A DNA stretch of 64,000 nucleotides from NCBI GenBank assembly GCA_027489245.1, contig JAIYAC010000025.1, forward strand, positions 248,001 to 312,000, given 5' to 3'. This document shows, piece after piece, positions 46,798-56,589 of this stretch (positions are counted from its first letter, which is position 1; each line of letters starts with the position of its first letter). This DNA is from Neisseriaceae bacterium (lineage in GTDB: Bacteria > Pseudomonadota > Gammaproteobacteria > Burkholderiales > Chromobacteriaceae). The translations under genes and the position numbers were made by a program. The notes below the pieces were generated by a model that ran no database searches, had not been told where the DNA came from, and worked only from the letters and a program-made list of their open reading frames with translations.

Positions 46798-47313
46798 ATG
46801 CGCATGCTATTCGTGATGGGCGGTCTTTGTGTGTCGCTGGCCCGTGCGGCGCCCTTGCCGCAAGGCTATCTTCAGTTCGAGGATTATCGTTTGACCGAAG
46901 AGCACCAATACGGCTACGGCGTGAGTTTGTGGCATGACACTGGCCGGCTGCATGGTGTGCTGTTCATGAGCGCGAGCTTGCAGGGCGATGTGGCGGCAGG
47001 CGAGATCGAGGTGCAGCAATTCGACCCGGCCAGCGGCCGCCTGCAGTTCCGTGCGGCAGAAGGGTCAGACAAAGGGCAGCCTTACTATTGCCATTTTGAT
47101 GGTCAGCTGACGACACGAGCGCTATCCGGGTGGATGCGCTGCCGCCATGACTATCGCGCGCATACAGCGGGCCGGGTGCAGCATGGTGCCTACGCGGTGC
47201 GCTTGCCGCGCAGTAAAGAGCCGATGGAGATGGCTGATCAGGCAGAATTCGACACGTGGATGGTGGATTACCTGCGCCGCAATAGTGCCGTAAAACGCGT
47301 CGCCTACCCCTAG
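46798..47313 (+). CDS. Exported hypothetical protein
   Basis: A 171-residue protein with an apparent signal peptide (MRMLFVMGGLCVSLARA, cleavage near residue 17). The mature part is polar, with two cysteines (YYCHFD and MRCRHDYR) that might form a disulphide. I do not recognise the family. GGAG precedes the ATG by eight bases. Its stop is immediately followed by the stop of the convergent XRE gene with no spacer. Confidence 0.7.
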   Translation: MRMLFVMGGLCVSLARAAPLPQGYLQFEDYRLTEEHQYGYGVSLWHDTGRLHGVLFMSASLQGDVAAGEIEVQQFDPASGRLQFRAAEGSDKGQPYYCHFDGQLTTRALSGWMRCRHDYRAHTAGRVQHGAYAVRLPRSKEPMEMADQAEFDTWMVDYLRRNSAVKRVAYP

Positions 47314-48087
47314 CTACAGCAACATCACCAGCTTCAACTCCGGTGCGTGCGCCAGTCGCAGTGTCAGCTGCTGGTAGCTTAGCCGCCCCTGGCGGGCGTG
47401 GTTGAATACCCGCTCGCCGCCTTCTCTCCCTAATACATCCTGTTGTCGCCATAGCTCGTCGAAGGTGGCGCTGGCTTCGCGCAGGCTGGCGATCAGCGCG
47501 GTGGCGGCTTCCAGCTGCAGTGCGCTGGTGTCGGCGCGGAATTCGGCCACCATGCGGCGCGCGCGCGTCGGCCAGTCGTCTACCAACTGCGCGGCCAGCG
47601 GGTGGCAGAACATGAACTGCAGTAGGTTCTTGCTGCCCGGTCCGTCCAGCCAGCCGGCAAACAGCTCGCCGGCTTCGTCATTCCAGGCGGGCACCTGCCA
47701 CAGCGCATCCAGCACATAGGCCGGCCGGCTGATGTGGGCGGTGGCGGCGGCCAGCATCTGTTCGGCTTCAGGGTTGGCCGCAGCGCTGCTGTGCTGCGGG
47801 TTTTTCTGCCCGGCCAGGTTGAACAGGTAGTCCGTTTCGGCACGCGATAGTTGCAGGGTGCTGGCCAGCGCTGCCAGCGTGGCGGCAGACACCGACTGCG
47901 TGCGGCCTTGCTCTATCCAGGTAAGCCAGGTGGGGCTGATGCCGCATAGCGCGGCGACCTCTTCACGGCGCAAGCCTTTGGCGCGGCGGCGGCTACCGGC
48001 GGGCAGGCCGGCGTGTTCCGGCTGCAGCCGCTCGCGGTGGCTGCGGATAAAGTCGCCTAGCGGGCTGGGTTGGCTGGGCTTGCTCAT
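47314..48087 (-). CDS. XRE-family regulator with MmyB-like ligand-binding domain
   Basis: A 257-residue regulator: an N-terminal helix-turn-helix (about residues 38-95, RREEVAALCGISPTWLTWIEQG) and a C-terminal MmyB-like domain (about 105-255) with the WN-D pattern (VPAWNDEAGELF). Such proteins often control a divergent oxidoreductase or transporter; here the divergent neighbour is leuC. Repeated GTACTAG sites upstream suggest autoregulation. Confidence 0.9.
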   Translation of the reverse strand: MSKPSQPSPLGDFIRSHRERLQPEHAGLPAGSRRRAKGLRREEVAALCGISPTWLTWIEQGRTQSVSAATLAALASTLQLSRAETDYLFNLAGQKNPQHSSAAANPEAEQMLAAATAHISRPAYVLDALWQVPAWNDEAGELFAGWLDGPGSKNLLQFMFCHPLAAQLVDDWPTRARRMVAEFRADTSALQLEAATALIASLREASATFDELWRQQDVLGREGGERVFNHARQGRLSYQQLTLRLAHAPELKLVMLL

Positions 48088-48116
48088 GCTGGGGCCTGCG
48101 CTGTGGCTGTTAGTGT

Positions 48117-48148
48117 TAGTACTAGTATAAAAGCTTATCTTGTACTAG
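48117..48148. promoter_or_regulatory. Operator candidates for the XRE regulator
   Basis: GTACTAG occurs at 48119-48125 (within the palindrome TAGTACTA, 48117-48124) and at 48142-48148, 23 bases apart, about two helical turns. They lie 30-60 bases upstream of the XRE start. Confidence 0.4.
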
Positions 48149-48184
48149 GAAAACGCCTGCGTCATGATGGTGGCCAACGCAGGA

Positions 48185-48200
48185 TTTGCGCCGGCGCAAA
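48185..48200. promoter_or_regulatory. 16-bp perfect palindrome upstream of leuC
   Basis: TTTGCGCC directly followed by GGCGCAAA forms a perfect 16-bp palindrome, 75 bases before the leuC start. It could be an operator for the leucine genes. No known consensus was recognised. Confidence 0.4.
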
Positions 48201-48274
48201 GCCGGGCTGTGCTACATGGCGCAGGCTGGCCGGCAGGCAAATCCCTTGTTCCCTTTTTACCTGAAGGCGCGACC

Positions 48275-49681
48275 ATGACCGCACAAACCCTGTACGACAA
48301 GCTGTGGCACAGCCACGTGGTGCACGAAGAAGCCGACGGCACCGTTTTGCTTTATATCGACCGCCACCTGGTACACGAAGTGACCAGCCCGCAGGCGTTT
48401 GAAGGCCTGAAATTGGCCGGCCGCCCGCTGTGGCGCGTGGACTCTGTGGTGTCTACTGCCGACCACAACACCCCCACCAACGACTGGGACAAGGGCATCC
48501 AGGACCCGATCTCGCGCCAGCAGGTAGAAACGCTGGACGCCAACATCAAAGCCTTTGGCGCGCTGGCTTACTTCCCGTTCAAGGACAAAGGCCAGGGCAT
48601 CGTGCACGTGATGGGGCCGGAGCAGGGCGCCACGCTGCCGGGCATGACCGTGGTCTGTGGTGACAGCCATACCTCTACCCACGGCGCTTTTGGCGCGCTG
48701 GCGCATGGTATCGGCACCTCGGAAGTCGAGCACGTGATGGCTACCCAGACGCTGGTGGCCAAAAAATCCAAGAACATGCTGGTGCGCGTGGACGGCAAGC
48801 TGCCGGCCGGTATTACCGGCAAAGACGTAGCGCTGGCGATTATCGGCAAGATCGGCACCGCTGGCGGTACCGGCTACGCTATCGAGTTTGGCGGCGAAGC
48901 CATTCGCGAGCTGTCGATGGAAGGCCGCATGAGCCTGTGCAATATGGCCATCGAAGGCGGTGCCCGCTCCGGCCTGGTGGCGGTAGACCAGAAAACCATC
49001 GACTACGTCAACGGCCGCCCGTTTGCCCCGAAAGGCGAACAGTGGGACGCCGCCGTGGCGTACTGGAACACGCTGCATTCCGACGAAGGCGCGCACTTCG
49101 ATCAAGTGGTGGTGCTTGACGCCGCCGACATCCAGCCGCAGGTAACCTGGGGCACCTCGCCGGAAATGGTGACGGATATCAATGGCCGCGTGCCGGACCC
49201 GGCGCAAGAGGCCGATCCGGTGAAAAAAGGCTCTATCGAACGCGCGCTGGCCTATATGGGCCTGCAAGCCGGCACCCCGATGAGCGAGATTCCGGTGGAT
49301 ATCGTGTTCATCGGCTCCTGTACCAATAGCCGTATCGAAGACCTGCGTGACGCCGCTGCCGTGGCCCGTGGCCGCCAGAAAGCGGCCAACGTGAAGCAGG
49401 TGCTGGTGGTGCCGGGCTCTGGCCTGGTGAAGGCGCAGGCGGAACAAGAGGGCCTGGACAAGGTCTTTATCGAGGCAGGCTTTGAATGGCGCGAGCCAGG
49501 CTGCTCGATGTGTCTGGCGATGAACGCCGACCGTCTGCAACCGGGCGAGCGTTGTGCGTCTACCTCCAACCGCAACTTTGAAGGCCGCCAGGGCCAGGGT
49601 GGCCGTACCCACCTGGTGAGCCCGGCCATGGCCGCGGCGGCTGCGGTGGCTGGCCACTTTGTTGACATCCGCTCGCTGTAA
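48275..49681 (+). CDS. leuC: 3-isopropylmalate dehydratase large subunit
   Basis: A 468-residue [4Fe-4S] aconitase-type subunit of leucine synthesis. Cluster cysteines lie in GSCTNSR and [21 protein letters not shown] and [16 protein letters not shown] segments match the family. The ATG at 48275 follows GAAGGCGCG; the longer frame from 48164 covers the palindrome region and is unlikely. It works with leuD, encoded two genes on. Confidence 0.96.
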   Translation: MTAQTLYDKLWHSHVVHEEADGTVLLYIDRHLVHEVTSPQAFEGLKLAGRPLWRVDSVVSTADHNTPTNDWDKGIQDPISRQQVETLDANIKAFGALAYFPFKDKGQGIVHVMGPEQGATLPGMTVVCGDSHTSTHGAFGALAHGIGTSEVEHVMATQTLVAKKSKNMLVRVDGKLPAGITGKDVALAIIGKIGTAGGTGYAIEFGGEAIRELSMEGRMSLCNMAIEGGARSGLVAVDQKTIDYVNGRPFAPKGEQWDAAVAYWNTLHSDEGAHFDQVVVLDAADIQPQVTWGTSPEMVTDINGRVPDPAQEADPVKKGSIERALAYMGLQAGTPMSEIPVDIVFIGSCTNSRIEDLRDAAAVARGRQKAANVKQVLVVPGSGLVKAQAEQEGLDKVFIEAGFEWREPGCSMCLAMNADRLQPGERCASTSNRNFEGRQGQGGRTHLVSPAMAAAAAVAGHFVDIRSL

Positions 49682-49695
49682 TAAAGGCAAATATC

Positions 49696-49818
49696 ATGAC
49701 TACCCGACTTGTTGTGCTGATCTGCGTCGCCCTGGCCATCACTGGCTGTAACACGGTTTCCGGTATTGGCAAAGATATCAAGAAGGCGGGTAGCGCCATT
49801 GAAAGGGCTGCACAATGA
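49696..49818 (+). CDS. Entericidin-family small lipoprotein
   Basis: A 40-residue protein, [18 protein letters not shown] then [21 protein letters not shown]. It has a lipoprotein signal with Cys at position 18 and the entericidin core GCNTVxGxGKDI. Entericidins are envelope lipoproteins linked to stationary-phase lysis. It starts 14 bases after leuC and its stop overlaps the leuD ATG (ATGA), so it is embedded in the leucine operon. AAAGGCAAATATC precedes the start. Confidence 0.9.
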   Translation: MTTRLVVLICVALAITGCNTVSGIGKDIKKAGSAIERAAQ

Positions 49819-50453
49819 AAGCATTTACTACACTCAACGGCCTGGTCTGCCCGCTGGACCGCGCCAACGTTGATACCGACGCCATCATCCCCAAGCAATT
49901 CCTGAAATCGATCAAGCGTTCCGGTTTTGGCCCCAACCTGTTCGATGAATGGCGCTACCTTGACCACGGCGAGCCAGGCATGGACAACAGCCAGCGCCCA
50001 CTGAACCCCGACTTCGTGCTGAACTTCCCGCGTTACGCCGGTGCCCAGGTGCTGCTGGCGCGCGAGAACTTTGGCTGTGGCTCCAGCCGCGAACACGCAC
50101 CGTGGGCGCTGGAAGACCAGGGCTTCCGCGTGGTGATCGCGCCGAGCTTTGCCGATATTTTCTTCAACAACTGCTACAAAAACGGCCTGCTGCCCATCGT
50201 GCAACCCGCCGAGGTGGTAGACCAGCTGTTCCGCGAATGCGAAGCGGCTGAAGGCTACACGCTGAATGTGGACCTGCCATCGCAGACCATCACCACGCCG
50301 TCGGGCCAGACGTTTGCCTTTGATATCACAGAGCACCGCAAGCACTGCCTGCTGGGCGGCCTGGACGAAATCGGCTTGACCTTGCAGCATGCCGACAAGA
50401 TCAAGGCTTACGAGGCGCAGCGTCGCCAATCCCAGCCTTGGCTGTTTGCCTGA
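49815..50453 (+). CDS. leuD: 3-isopropylmalate dehydratase small subunit
   Basis: A 212-residue swivelling-domain partner of LeuC, full length, with [15 protein letters not shown] and [15 protein letters not shown], the substrate-binding stretch. AAAGGG lies just upstream, inside the entericidin gene, and the start overlaps that gene's stop. It is followed by a 24-bp perfect palindrome built from two motif copies. Confidence 0.96.
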   Translation: MKAFTTLNGLVCPLDRANVDTDAIIPKQFLKSIKRSGFGPNLFDEWRYLDHGEPGMDNSQRPLNPDFVLNFPRYAGAQVLLARENFGCGSSREHAPWALEDQGFRVVIAPSFADIFFNNCYKNGLLPIVQPAEVVDQLFRECEAAEGYTLNVDLPSQTITTPSGQTFAFDITEHRKHCLLGGLDEIGLTLQHADKIKAYEAQRRQSQPWLFA

Positions 50454-50462
50454 TACACCGAG

Positions 50463-50486
50463 AGGTTGGCCGCATGCGGCCAACCT
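50463..50486. repeat. Back-to-back palindrome of the dispersed motif
   Basis: AGGTTGGCCGCA is directly followed by its reverse complement, giving a 24-bp perfect palindrome with no spacer. It lies ten bases after the leuD stop and before leuB. Confidence 0.92.
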
Positions 50487-50513
50487 TCTGCCACATAGCA
50501 CAGGATAGAGATC

Positions 50514-51578
50514 ATGAAAATTGCAGTTCTGCCGGGTGACGGCATCGGTCCGGAAATCATTGCTCAAGCCAAACGCGTGCTGGACGTACTGCGCAGCGAC
50601 GGCTTGCCTATCGAAATGGAAGAGGCACCGCTGGGTGGTGCTGGCTACGACGCGTTCGGCCAACCTTATCCATCGTTTACGCAAAACCTGTGTCGCCAGG
50701 CCGATGCGGTACTGCTGGGCGCCGTTGGCGGCCCGCAGTACGACAACCTGGACCGCCCGCTGCGCCCGGAGCGCGGCCTGCTGGCGATCCGTAAAGACCT
50801 GAACCTGTTTGCCAACCTGCGCCCGGCCATTCTTTACCCGGAGCTGGCCAACGCCTCCACGCTGAAGCCGGAAGTGGTGTCGGGCCTGGATATCATGATC
50901 GTGCGCGAGCTGACCGGTGATATCTATTTCGGCCAGCCACGCGGTATTGCCGTGAGCGAGCTGGGCGAGCGCGAAGCCTACAACACTATGCGTTACAGCG
51001 AGAGTGAGATCCGCCGCATTGCCCACGTGGCGTTTGGCATTGCCATGAAGCGCAACAAGAAGCTGTGTTCGGTAGACAAGGCCAACGTGCTGGAAACCAC
51101 CGAGTTCTGGAAAGAAATCATGATCGACGTGGCGCGCGAATACCCGCAGGTAGAGCTGAGCCATATGTACGTGGATAACGCCGCCATGCAGCTGGTGCGT
51201 AACCCCAAGCAGTTCGACGTGATGGTGACCGGCAATATCTTTGGCGACATCCTGTCCGACGAAGCCTCCATGCTGACCGGCTCCATCGGCATGCTGCCGT
51301 CGGCGTCGCTGGACCAGAACAACAAAGGCCTGTACGAGCCTAGCCACGGTTCTGCCCCGGATATCGCCGGCAAAAACCTGGCCAACCCGCTGGCCACCAT
51401 CCTGTCGGCGGCCATGATGCTGCGCTATACCTTCGGCCAGGAAGCCGCCGCCCAGCGCGTGGAAAACGCCGTGAAAGCCGTGCTGGCCAAGGGTTATCGT
51501 ACTGCGGATATCTTTGAGGCAGGCTGCGAGAAAGTCAGCTGCAGCGGCATGGGTGATGCCGTGGTTGCCGCCATGTAA
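50514..51578 (+). CDS. leuB: 3-isopropylmalate dehydrogenase
   Basis: A 354-residue NAD-dependent enzyme of leucine synthesis. It starts [14 protein letters not shown] and has the [11 protein letters not shown] substrate loop, the [17 protein letters not shown] metal site and the [15 protein letters not shown] nucleotide loop. AGGATAGAGATC precedes the ATG. Together with leuC and leuD it completes the conversion from isopropylmalate; leuA is not in the window. Confidence 0.96.
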   Translation: MKIAVLPGDGIGPEIIAQAKRVLDVLRSDGLPIEMEEAPLGGAGYDAFGQPYPSFTQNLCRQADAVLLGAVGGPQYDNLDRPLRPERGLLAIRKDLNLFANLRPAILYPELANASTLKPEVVSGLDIMIVRELTGDIYFGQPRGIAVSELGEREAYNTMRYSESEIRRIAHVAFGIAMKRNKKLCSVDKANVLETTEFWKEIMIDVAREYPQVELSHMYVDNAAMQLVRNPKQFDVMVTGNIFGDILSDEASMLTGSIGMLPSASLDQNNKGLYEPSHGSAPDIAGKNLANPLATILSAAMMLRYTFGQEAAAQRVENAVKAVLAKGYRTADIFEAGCEKVSCSGMGDAVVAAM

Positions 51579-51610
51579 ATGACCGTTTTAATGCCGTTCA
51601 AATAAAAAAC

Positions 51611-51658
51611 ATCTACCCCATTGTGCGTGCTGCTGTTGCCCTGCACAATGGGGTAGAT
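51611..51658. other. Perfect 16-bp hairpin between leuB and asd
   Basis: ATCTACCCCATTGTGC (51611-51626) pairs perfectly with GCACAATGGGGTAGAT (51643-51658) around 16 bases. The plus-strand T-run is absent; on the minus strand the stem is followed by GTTTTTTA. It lies 73 bases before the asd start, in its leader. It may stop antisense transcription or protect leuB mRNA. Confidence 0.7.
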
Positions 51659-51730
51659 CACTAGATAAGCCCCGGTTTCAACTGCGGGCAAGCGGTTTCA
51701 AACACCCGACGACATTCAGGAGAAATTATC

Positions 51731-52837
51731 GTGCGAGTAGGTTTTGTAGGCTGGCGCGGCATGGTGGGTTCCGTGCTGATGCAGCGCATGCTGGAAGAGA
51801 ATGATTTTGCCGTGATCAACGAGCCGGTGTTCTTCACTACCTCCAATGTGGGTGGTGCTGCACCAAACGTTGGCCGCGAGGTGCCGCCGCTGAAAGATGC
51901 GCGCAATATCGACGAGCTGAAGGCGATGGACGCCATCGTTACCTGTCAGGGGGGCGACTACACCGCCGAGGTATACAGCAAGCTGCGCGCTGCCGGCTGG
52001 ACTGGCTACTGGATCGACGCGGCTTCCAGCCTGCGTATGGAAGACAACGCCGTGATCGTGCTGGACCCGGTAAACCGCAACGTGATCGACGCGGCGCTGG
52101 CCAAGGGCGTCAAAGACTACATCGGCGGCAACTGTACCAACTCCATCATGCTGATGGGTATGGGCGGCCTGTTCCGCGAAGGCCTGGTGGAGTGGGTTTC
52201 CTCCATGACTTACCAGGCAGCCTCCGGTGGCGGCGCCAACCATATGCGCGAGCTGCTCAAAGGCATGGGCGTGGTACACGCTGCTGTCGCTGACGAGCTG
52301 GCCACCCCGTCGTCCGCCATTCTGGATATCGATCGCAAAGTGGCAGCGTCCATCCGTGAAGACGTGCCGACCGAGTTCTTCGGCGCGCCGCTGGCTGGCG
52401 GCCTGATCCCGTGGATCGACAAGCAGCTGGATAACGGCCAGTCCAAGGAAGAGTGGAAAGGCCAGGCCGAGGTGAACAAGATTCTGGGCACCGACAGCAC
52501 CATTCCGGTAGATGGCCTGTGCGTGCGCATTGGCGCCATGCGCTGCCACAGCCTGGCGCTGACGGTGAAGCTGAAGAAAGACCTGCCGCTGGAAGAAATC
52601 GAAGCCATCATCAAGTCGGGCAACGACTGGGTGAAGTGGGTGCCGAACGACCGCGAAATCAGCGTAAAAGAGCTGACCCCGGCCGCCATTACCGGTGGCC
52701 TGCAAATTGGCGTGGGCCGCGTACGCAAGCTGAACATGGGTGGCGAATACCTGTCGGCTTTCGTGATCGGCGACCAGCTGCTGTGGGGCGCAGCCGAGCC
52801 GCTGCGCCGCATGCTGCGCATCCTGATCGAGCGCTGA
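51731..52837 (+). CDS. asd: Aspartate-semialdehyde dehydrogenase
   Basis: A 368-residue enzyme making aspartate semialdehyde for lysine, methionine and threonine. The NADP motif is [12 protein letters not shown], and the catalytic cysteine is in GGNCTNSIM (about residue 134). The GTG start at 51731 follows AGGAGAAATTATC; no better start exists. It is in the order leuB-asd-usg-fimV as in Pseudomonas. A strong terminator follows. Confidence 0.95.
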   Translation: MRVGFVGWRGMVGSVLMQRMLEENDFAVINEPVFFTTSNVGGAAPNVGREVPPLKDARNIDELKAMDAIVTCQGGDYTAEVYSKLRAAGWTGYWIDAASSLRMEDNAVIVLDPVNRNVIDAALAKGVKDYIGGNCTNSIMLMGMGGLFREGLVEWVSSMTYQAASGGGANHMRELLKGMGVVHAAVADELATPSSAILDIDRKVAASIREDVPTEFFGAPLAGGLIPWIDKQLDNGQSKEEWKGQAEVNKILGTDSTIPVDGLCVRIGAMRCHSLALTVKLKKDLPLEEIEAIIKSGNDWVKWVPNDREISVKELTPAAITGGLQIGVGRVRKLNMGGEYLSAFVIGDQLLWGAAEPLRRMLRILIER

Positions 52838-52873
52838 GTCTGCTAACCGCGTGCCTGGCACGGCGGATAAACG

Positions 52874-52903
52874 GCCTGTCACCTTTGGGTGACAGGCTTT
52901 TTT
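52874..52903 (+). terminator. Intrinsic terminator of asd
   Basis: GCCTGTCACC (52874-52883), loop TTTG, GGTGACAGGC (52888-52897), then six T. Confidence 0.93.
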
Positions 52904-53086
52904 ACTGTGCGGCGCGCTTCATTTGCAGGCTGGGTGCGCTAAAATGAGTGCAATTCACGTTAGTGTCGGCTTTTATTTGCAGGCCGACCGCTTTTTATAT
53001 GAAAGTCTTGCTGCCAGTCGTGCTGGCTGCCTGAATTTCCTGGCAATTTTTTGCCATTGTCTGTATTAAAAACTCAAGGTATTTAC

Positions 53087-54100
53087 ATGTCTGAAACGAT
53101 TCGTCTTGCTGTTGTTGGTGCCACCAGCCTGGTTGGTGAAGCTGTGCTCGATTTGCTGGCCGAGCGCCACTTGCCGATTGGCCGTGTATTTGCACTGGAT
53201 GTTGCCGATAAAGAAGGTGAAACCGTTTCGTTTGGCAACCTGGAGCTGGATGTCACCCTGGTAGACGAGTTCGATTTTGCCAATGCCTCGCTGGCCATTT
53301 TTGTCGGTGGTGCCGAGCTTACCCGCCAGTACGTGCCGGAAGCACGTCAGGCAGGCTGTGCCATCATCGATTTCAGCAGCGTTTACCGCCTGTCTGACGA
53401 TGTGCCGCTATATGTACCGGGCGTGAACGACGCCGTGCTGGATGATCTGGGTGAAGGCCTGCTGGTGACGGTGCCCAACTGCACGGTGACGCCGCTGGCG
53501 CAAGCGTTGGCCGCACTGCGTGCCTCGGGCCTGCAGCGCGTTACTGTGTCTACCTATCAGTCGGTATCCGGCTCGGGCCGTGCGGCACTGGAAGAGCTGG
53601 CTAACCAGACCACCGCATTGTTTGGTGCGCGTGATGTGGAGCTGGAGGTTTACCCCAAGCGTATTTCCTTCAACGTACTGCCGCTGGTAGGCGGGGTGGA
53701 CGAGCAGGGTATCAGTGAAGAAGAGCGCTCCGTAGAGCAGGAGCTGCGCAAGGTGCTGGGCCTACCAGCGCTGGAGGTGGAAGCCACCTGCGTACGCGTG
53801 CCGGTATTCTTTGGCCATGGCTGGGCGGTAACCGTGCAAACCGACGAGCCGATTGCTGCTGACAAGGCGCGAGAGCTGTTCAAGGCGGCGCGTTTGCAAG
53901 TGATGGACGACCCGGCGGGCGAGATGCCTTACATCACCCCGCTGGAAGCCTCGGGCAATGAGGCCGTGTGGGTAAGCCGGGTGCGTCAGACCGGCCGTAG
54001 CTTGTCGTTCTGGCTTGCTGCCGATAATGCCCGTACTGGTGCAGCTTTGCCGTGTGTGGATGCAACGGCAGCACTCATGAAACGCGGGTATTTTGCCTGA
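53087..54100 (+). CDS. usg: Aspartate-semialdehyde-dehydrogenase-like protein Usg
   Basis: A 337-residue paralogue of aspartate-semialdehyde dehydrogenase (USG-1). It keeps a GATSLVGEA nucleotide motif and, unlike what is reported for many Usg proteins, a cysteine at the active-site position (PNCTVT, about residue 131). Its activity is unknown. The ATG at 53087 follows AAGGTATTTAC. It is in its usual place between asd and fimV. Codons are less GC-biased than in asd. Confidence 0.85.
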   Translation: MSETIRLAVVGATSLVGEAVLDLLAERHLPIGRVFALDVADKEGETVSFGNLELDVTLVDEFDFANASLAIFVGGAELTRQYVPEARQAGCAIIDFSSVYRLSDDVPLYVPGVNDAVLDDLGEGLLVTVPNCTVTPLAQALAALRASGLQRVTVSTYQSVSGSGRAALEELANQTTALFGARDVELEVYPKRISFNVLPLVGGVDEQGISEEERSVEQELRKVLGLPALEVEATCVRVPVFFGHGWAVTVQTDEPIAADKARELFKAARLQVMDDPAGEMPYITPLEASGNEAVWVSRVRQTGRSLSFWLAADNARTGAALPCVDATAALMKRGYFA

Positions 54101-54254
54101 CTCGATAACTACTAGTACTATTGCGGATAAACAAAGCTATGTAGTTTGATTGGATTTCCGGCCGCCTTGCGTTGTGGCGCGGCCGTCATGACAGAGATGG
54201 CCGCGTGCTGCGGGCCGGAATCAAGAATATTTCACCGAAAGGTAGCGCATTACG

Positions 54255-56489
54255 ATGCTAGCCAATAAAAAGATGAGCTCGCTGTTGGTGGCCTTGCTGT
54301 TTTCTACGGCCGCCTGGGGCGGGCTGGGGGGGATAGCAGTACGCTCCAATCTGGGCGAGGTGCTCCGCGCCGATATCGACCTGACCGGCAGTGCCGAAGA
54401 CGAGATTGTGCGTGTTGGCCTGGCCTCTCCCGATACCTTTCGTGATCTGCAAGTAGACTACAGCCCGGCGTTGACCAGCCTGCGCTTTGCCTTGGCGTAT
54501 CGTTCCAATGGCAAGCCGTATATCCGCGTGCTGTCTACCCTGCCCATCAGCGACCCCTATCTGCGCTTTGTGGTCGAGGCCAAAACAGCCAGTGGCCGTT
54601 CGATTCGCGAATACACCGTACTGCTGGACCCGCTGGAATACCCGAACAAGGCTGACGCCATCGAGCGCTCGGCCAAAGCCATTGCCGCTGCCGAGCCAGC
54701 TCGCCTGAAACCGGCTACCCCGTCTGCCGTACGCATACCGCTGCCGGCGCCGTCTGCACCGACGCAGGCGCTGCCGCCAGATTTCATTGTGGTCAAGCGT
54801 GGGCAGACCTTGGCCCAGGTTGGCCGCATTGCGCGTGCTGATGGCGCAACCCTGCGCCAGACCATGGCCGCTTTGGTGCTGGCTAACCCGTCTGCTTTTG
54901 TGAATGGCGACCCCGCCACGCTGAGAACCGGTGCCCGTCTGCGTGTGCCGTCAGCTGCGACAGCGCGGGCGCTGAAGTCGGCCCGTGTGGCTGAAGTGCT
55001 GGATGGTTTTGCCGCCGCACCCGCCAAGCCGGTGCAGAAGGCTGCCCCGGCGTTTGTGCCGGCACCCGCCGCACCGGCCAGTACGGCACAGCCCGTGTTG
55101 AAACTGGAGCAGCCGGAGCCTGCCTCGGCGCCTGCTGCTGCGCAAGATGTGCAGCTGAAGGCAGCACAGCAAAAAATCCAGGAGCTGGAAGACAAACTGA
55201 AATCCCTCCAGATGGCTGCGTCGGCCGCCTCGGCCATGGCTGCCATCCCGGCCGAATCGGCCTCTGCGCCGGTACCTGCGCCTGCCGCCTCGGCCCCGGC
55301 GCACAAGCCTGCCGCCGTACAGCCTGCCAGTGCGCCAGAGGAAGAAGGCCCGGGTCTGATGGCTCAGGTCATGGATTACCTGCCCCTGATAGCGGGTGGT
55401 AGTGCCGCAGTGCTGTTGGGCGTCGCTGCGCTGCTATTCATGCGCCGCCGCAAACGCGGTATCAAGGCTGCTACCGAAGCAGCTGGTGCTTCCATCCTGG
55501 GCGCAGGCACAGTTGGCCGCGTAGCGGGGGTGGATGAAGCAGGCGGTAATACCTTCCTGGCAGACTTTACCCGTACCGGCATGAATGGCGTGGACGCTGG
55601 CGAGGTGGACCCGATTGCCGAGGCCGAGGTGTACCTGGCTTATGGTCGTGATCAGCAGGCAGAAGACATCCTGAAAGATGCTTTGGCCAAAGACCCGACG
55701 CGCCACGAAGTCCGCCTGAAACTGATGGAGATTTACACATCGCGCCAGGACAAGGCAGCGCTGGAGGCGCAAGCTCGTGAGCTGCATGCTGCGGTGGATG
55801 GTAAAGGTGCACTGTGGTCGCGTGCGGTCGCCATGGGCTTGTCCGTGGATCCGGCCAACCCGCTGTATGCTGGTGATGCCAGCCCTGCGGCCCCTGTTGC
55901 TGCGGCGGCCCCGGTGGCGGCAGCGGCCATGAGTATCGATCTGGACTCGGAGCTGATGGGCGAGCCCGAGCCATTGCCGCAAGAAGCGTTTATCGAGCCG
56001 GAATCCATTGCGGTCGAGGATAACGACCCGCTGCGTAATGCCCTGTTTGGCGAGCCTGCTGTGGCAGAGCCAGCGCCCGCGCCAGATCTGGATCTGGAAA
56101 GCCTGCTGGCGCAGCCTGCGCCCGAGCCAGAGCCGCCGGTCGAGGCGGAGCCGGAAGACAAGCATATGCTGGACTTTGATTTCAATCTGGATACACCAGA
56201 GCCGCCGGCTGCCGCGCCCGCCGCCCAGGCCGAGTCGGTCGATGATGCATTTGATTTTGACATGTCCACGCTGGATAGCCTGGCCAGCCCGCAGCCTGGC
56301 GAGGCAGCAGCACCATCGCTGGACGGTATGAGCCTGTCTGACGACCCGCTGTCTACCAAGCTGGATCTGGCGCGTGTTTATCTGGATATGGGTGACAAGG
56401 AAGGCGCGCGCGAGGTGCTGGAAGAGTTGGCCGCAGAGGCGCAAGGCAGCCTGAAGTCGGAGGCAGAGGCATTGCTGGCATCACTGTAA
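54255..56489 (+). CDS. fimV: FimV/HubP-type polar-organising peptidoglycan-binding protein
   Basis: A 744-residue inner-membrane protein with a signal peptide (to about residue 22), the conserved FimV N-terminal domain (GLGGIAVRSNLGEVLRADI), a LysM peptidoglycan-binding domain (about 177-230), a short coiled coil (about 295-320), one membrane span (373-392), an acidic Ala/Pro/Glu-rich cytoplasmic part and the C-terminal TPR cap (LDLARVYLDMGDKEGAREVL, about 698-744). FimV anchors type IV pilus and polar machinery. A second fimV follows. Confidence 0.93.
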   Translation: MLANKKMSSLLVALLFSTAAWGGLGGIAVRSNLGEVLRADIDLTGSAEDEIVRVGLASPDTFRDLQVDYSPALTSLRFALAYRSNGKPYIRVLSTLPISDPYLRFVVEAKTASGRSIREYTVLLDPLEYPNKADAIERSAKAIAAAEPARLKPATPSAVRIPLPAPSAPTQALPPDFIVVKRGQTLAQVGRIARADGATLRQTMAALVLANPSAFVNGDPATLRTGARLRVPSAATARALKSARVAEVLDGFAAAPAKPVQKAAPAFVPAPAAPASTAQPVLKLEQPEPASAPAAAQDVQLKAAQQKIQELEDKLKSLQMAASAASAMAAIPAESASAPVPAPAASAPAHKPAAVQPASAPEEEGPGLMAQVMDYLPLIAGGSAAVLLGVAALLFMRRRKRGIKAATEAAGASILGAGTVGRVAGVDEAGGNTFLADFTRTGMNGVDAGEVDPIAEAEVYLAYGRDQQAEDILKDALAKDPTRHEVRLKLMEIYTSRQDKAALEAQARELHAAVDGKGALWSRAVAMGLSVDPANPLYAGDASPAAPVAAAAPVAAAAMSIDLDSELMGEPEPLPQEAFIEPESIAVEDNDPLRNALFGEPAVAEPAPAPDLDLESLLAQPAPEPEPPVEAEPEDKHMLDFDFNLDTPEPPAAAPAAQAESVDDAFDFDMSTLDSLASPQPGEAAAPSLDGMSLSDDPLSTKLDLARVYLDMGDKEGAREVLEELAAEAQGSLKSEAEALLASL

Positions 56490-56589
56490 ACATTGATACA
56501 GATCGTGTAAAAAGTTAATGTGCTTTGTGAGTCCTGCAGCTTGTGGGTACTATGCCTAAAAATCCAAAAAAACTGAAAAAGGACATGGG

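Noticed and set aside
54108..54122. Another TAGTACTA-like palindrome near the usg stop
   Set aside because: A single short match far from the XRE gene; likely chance.
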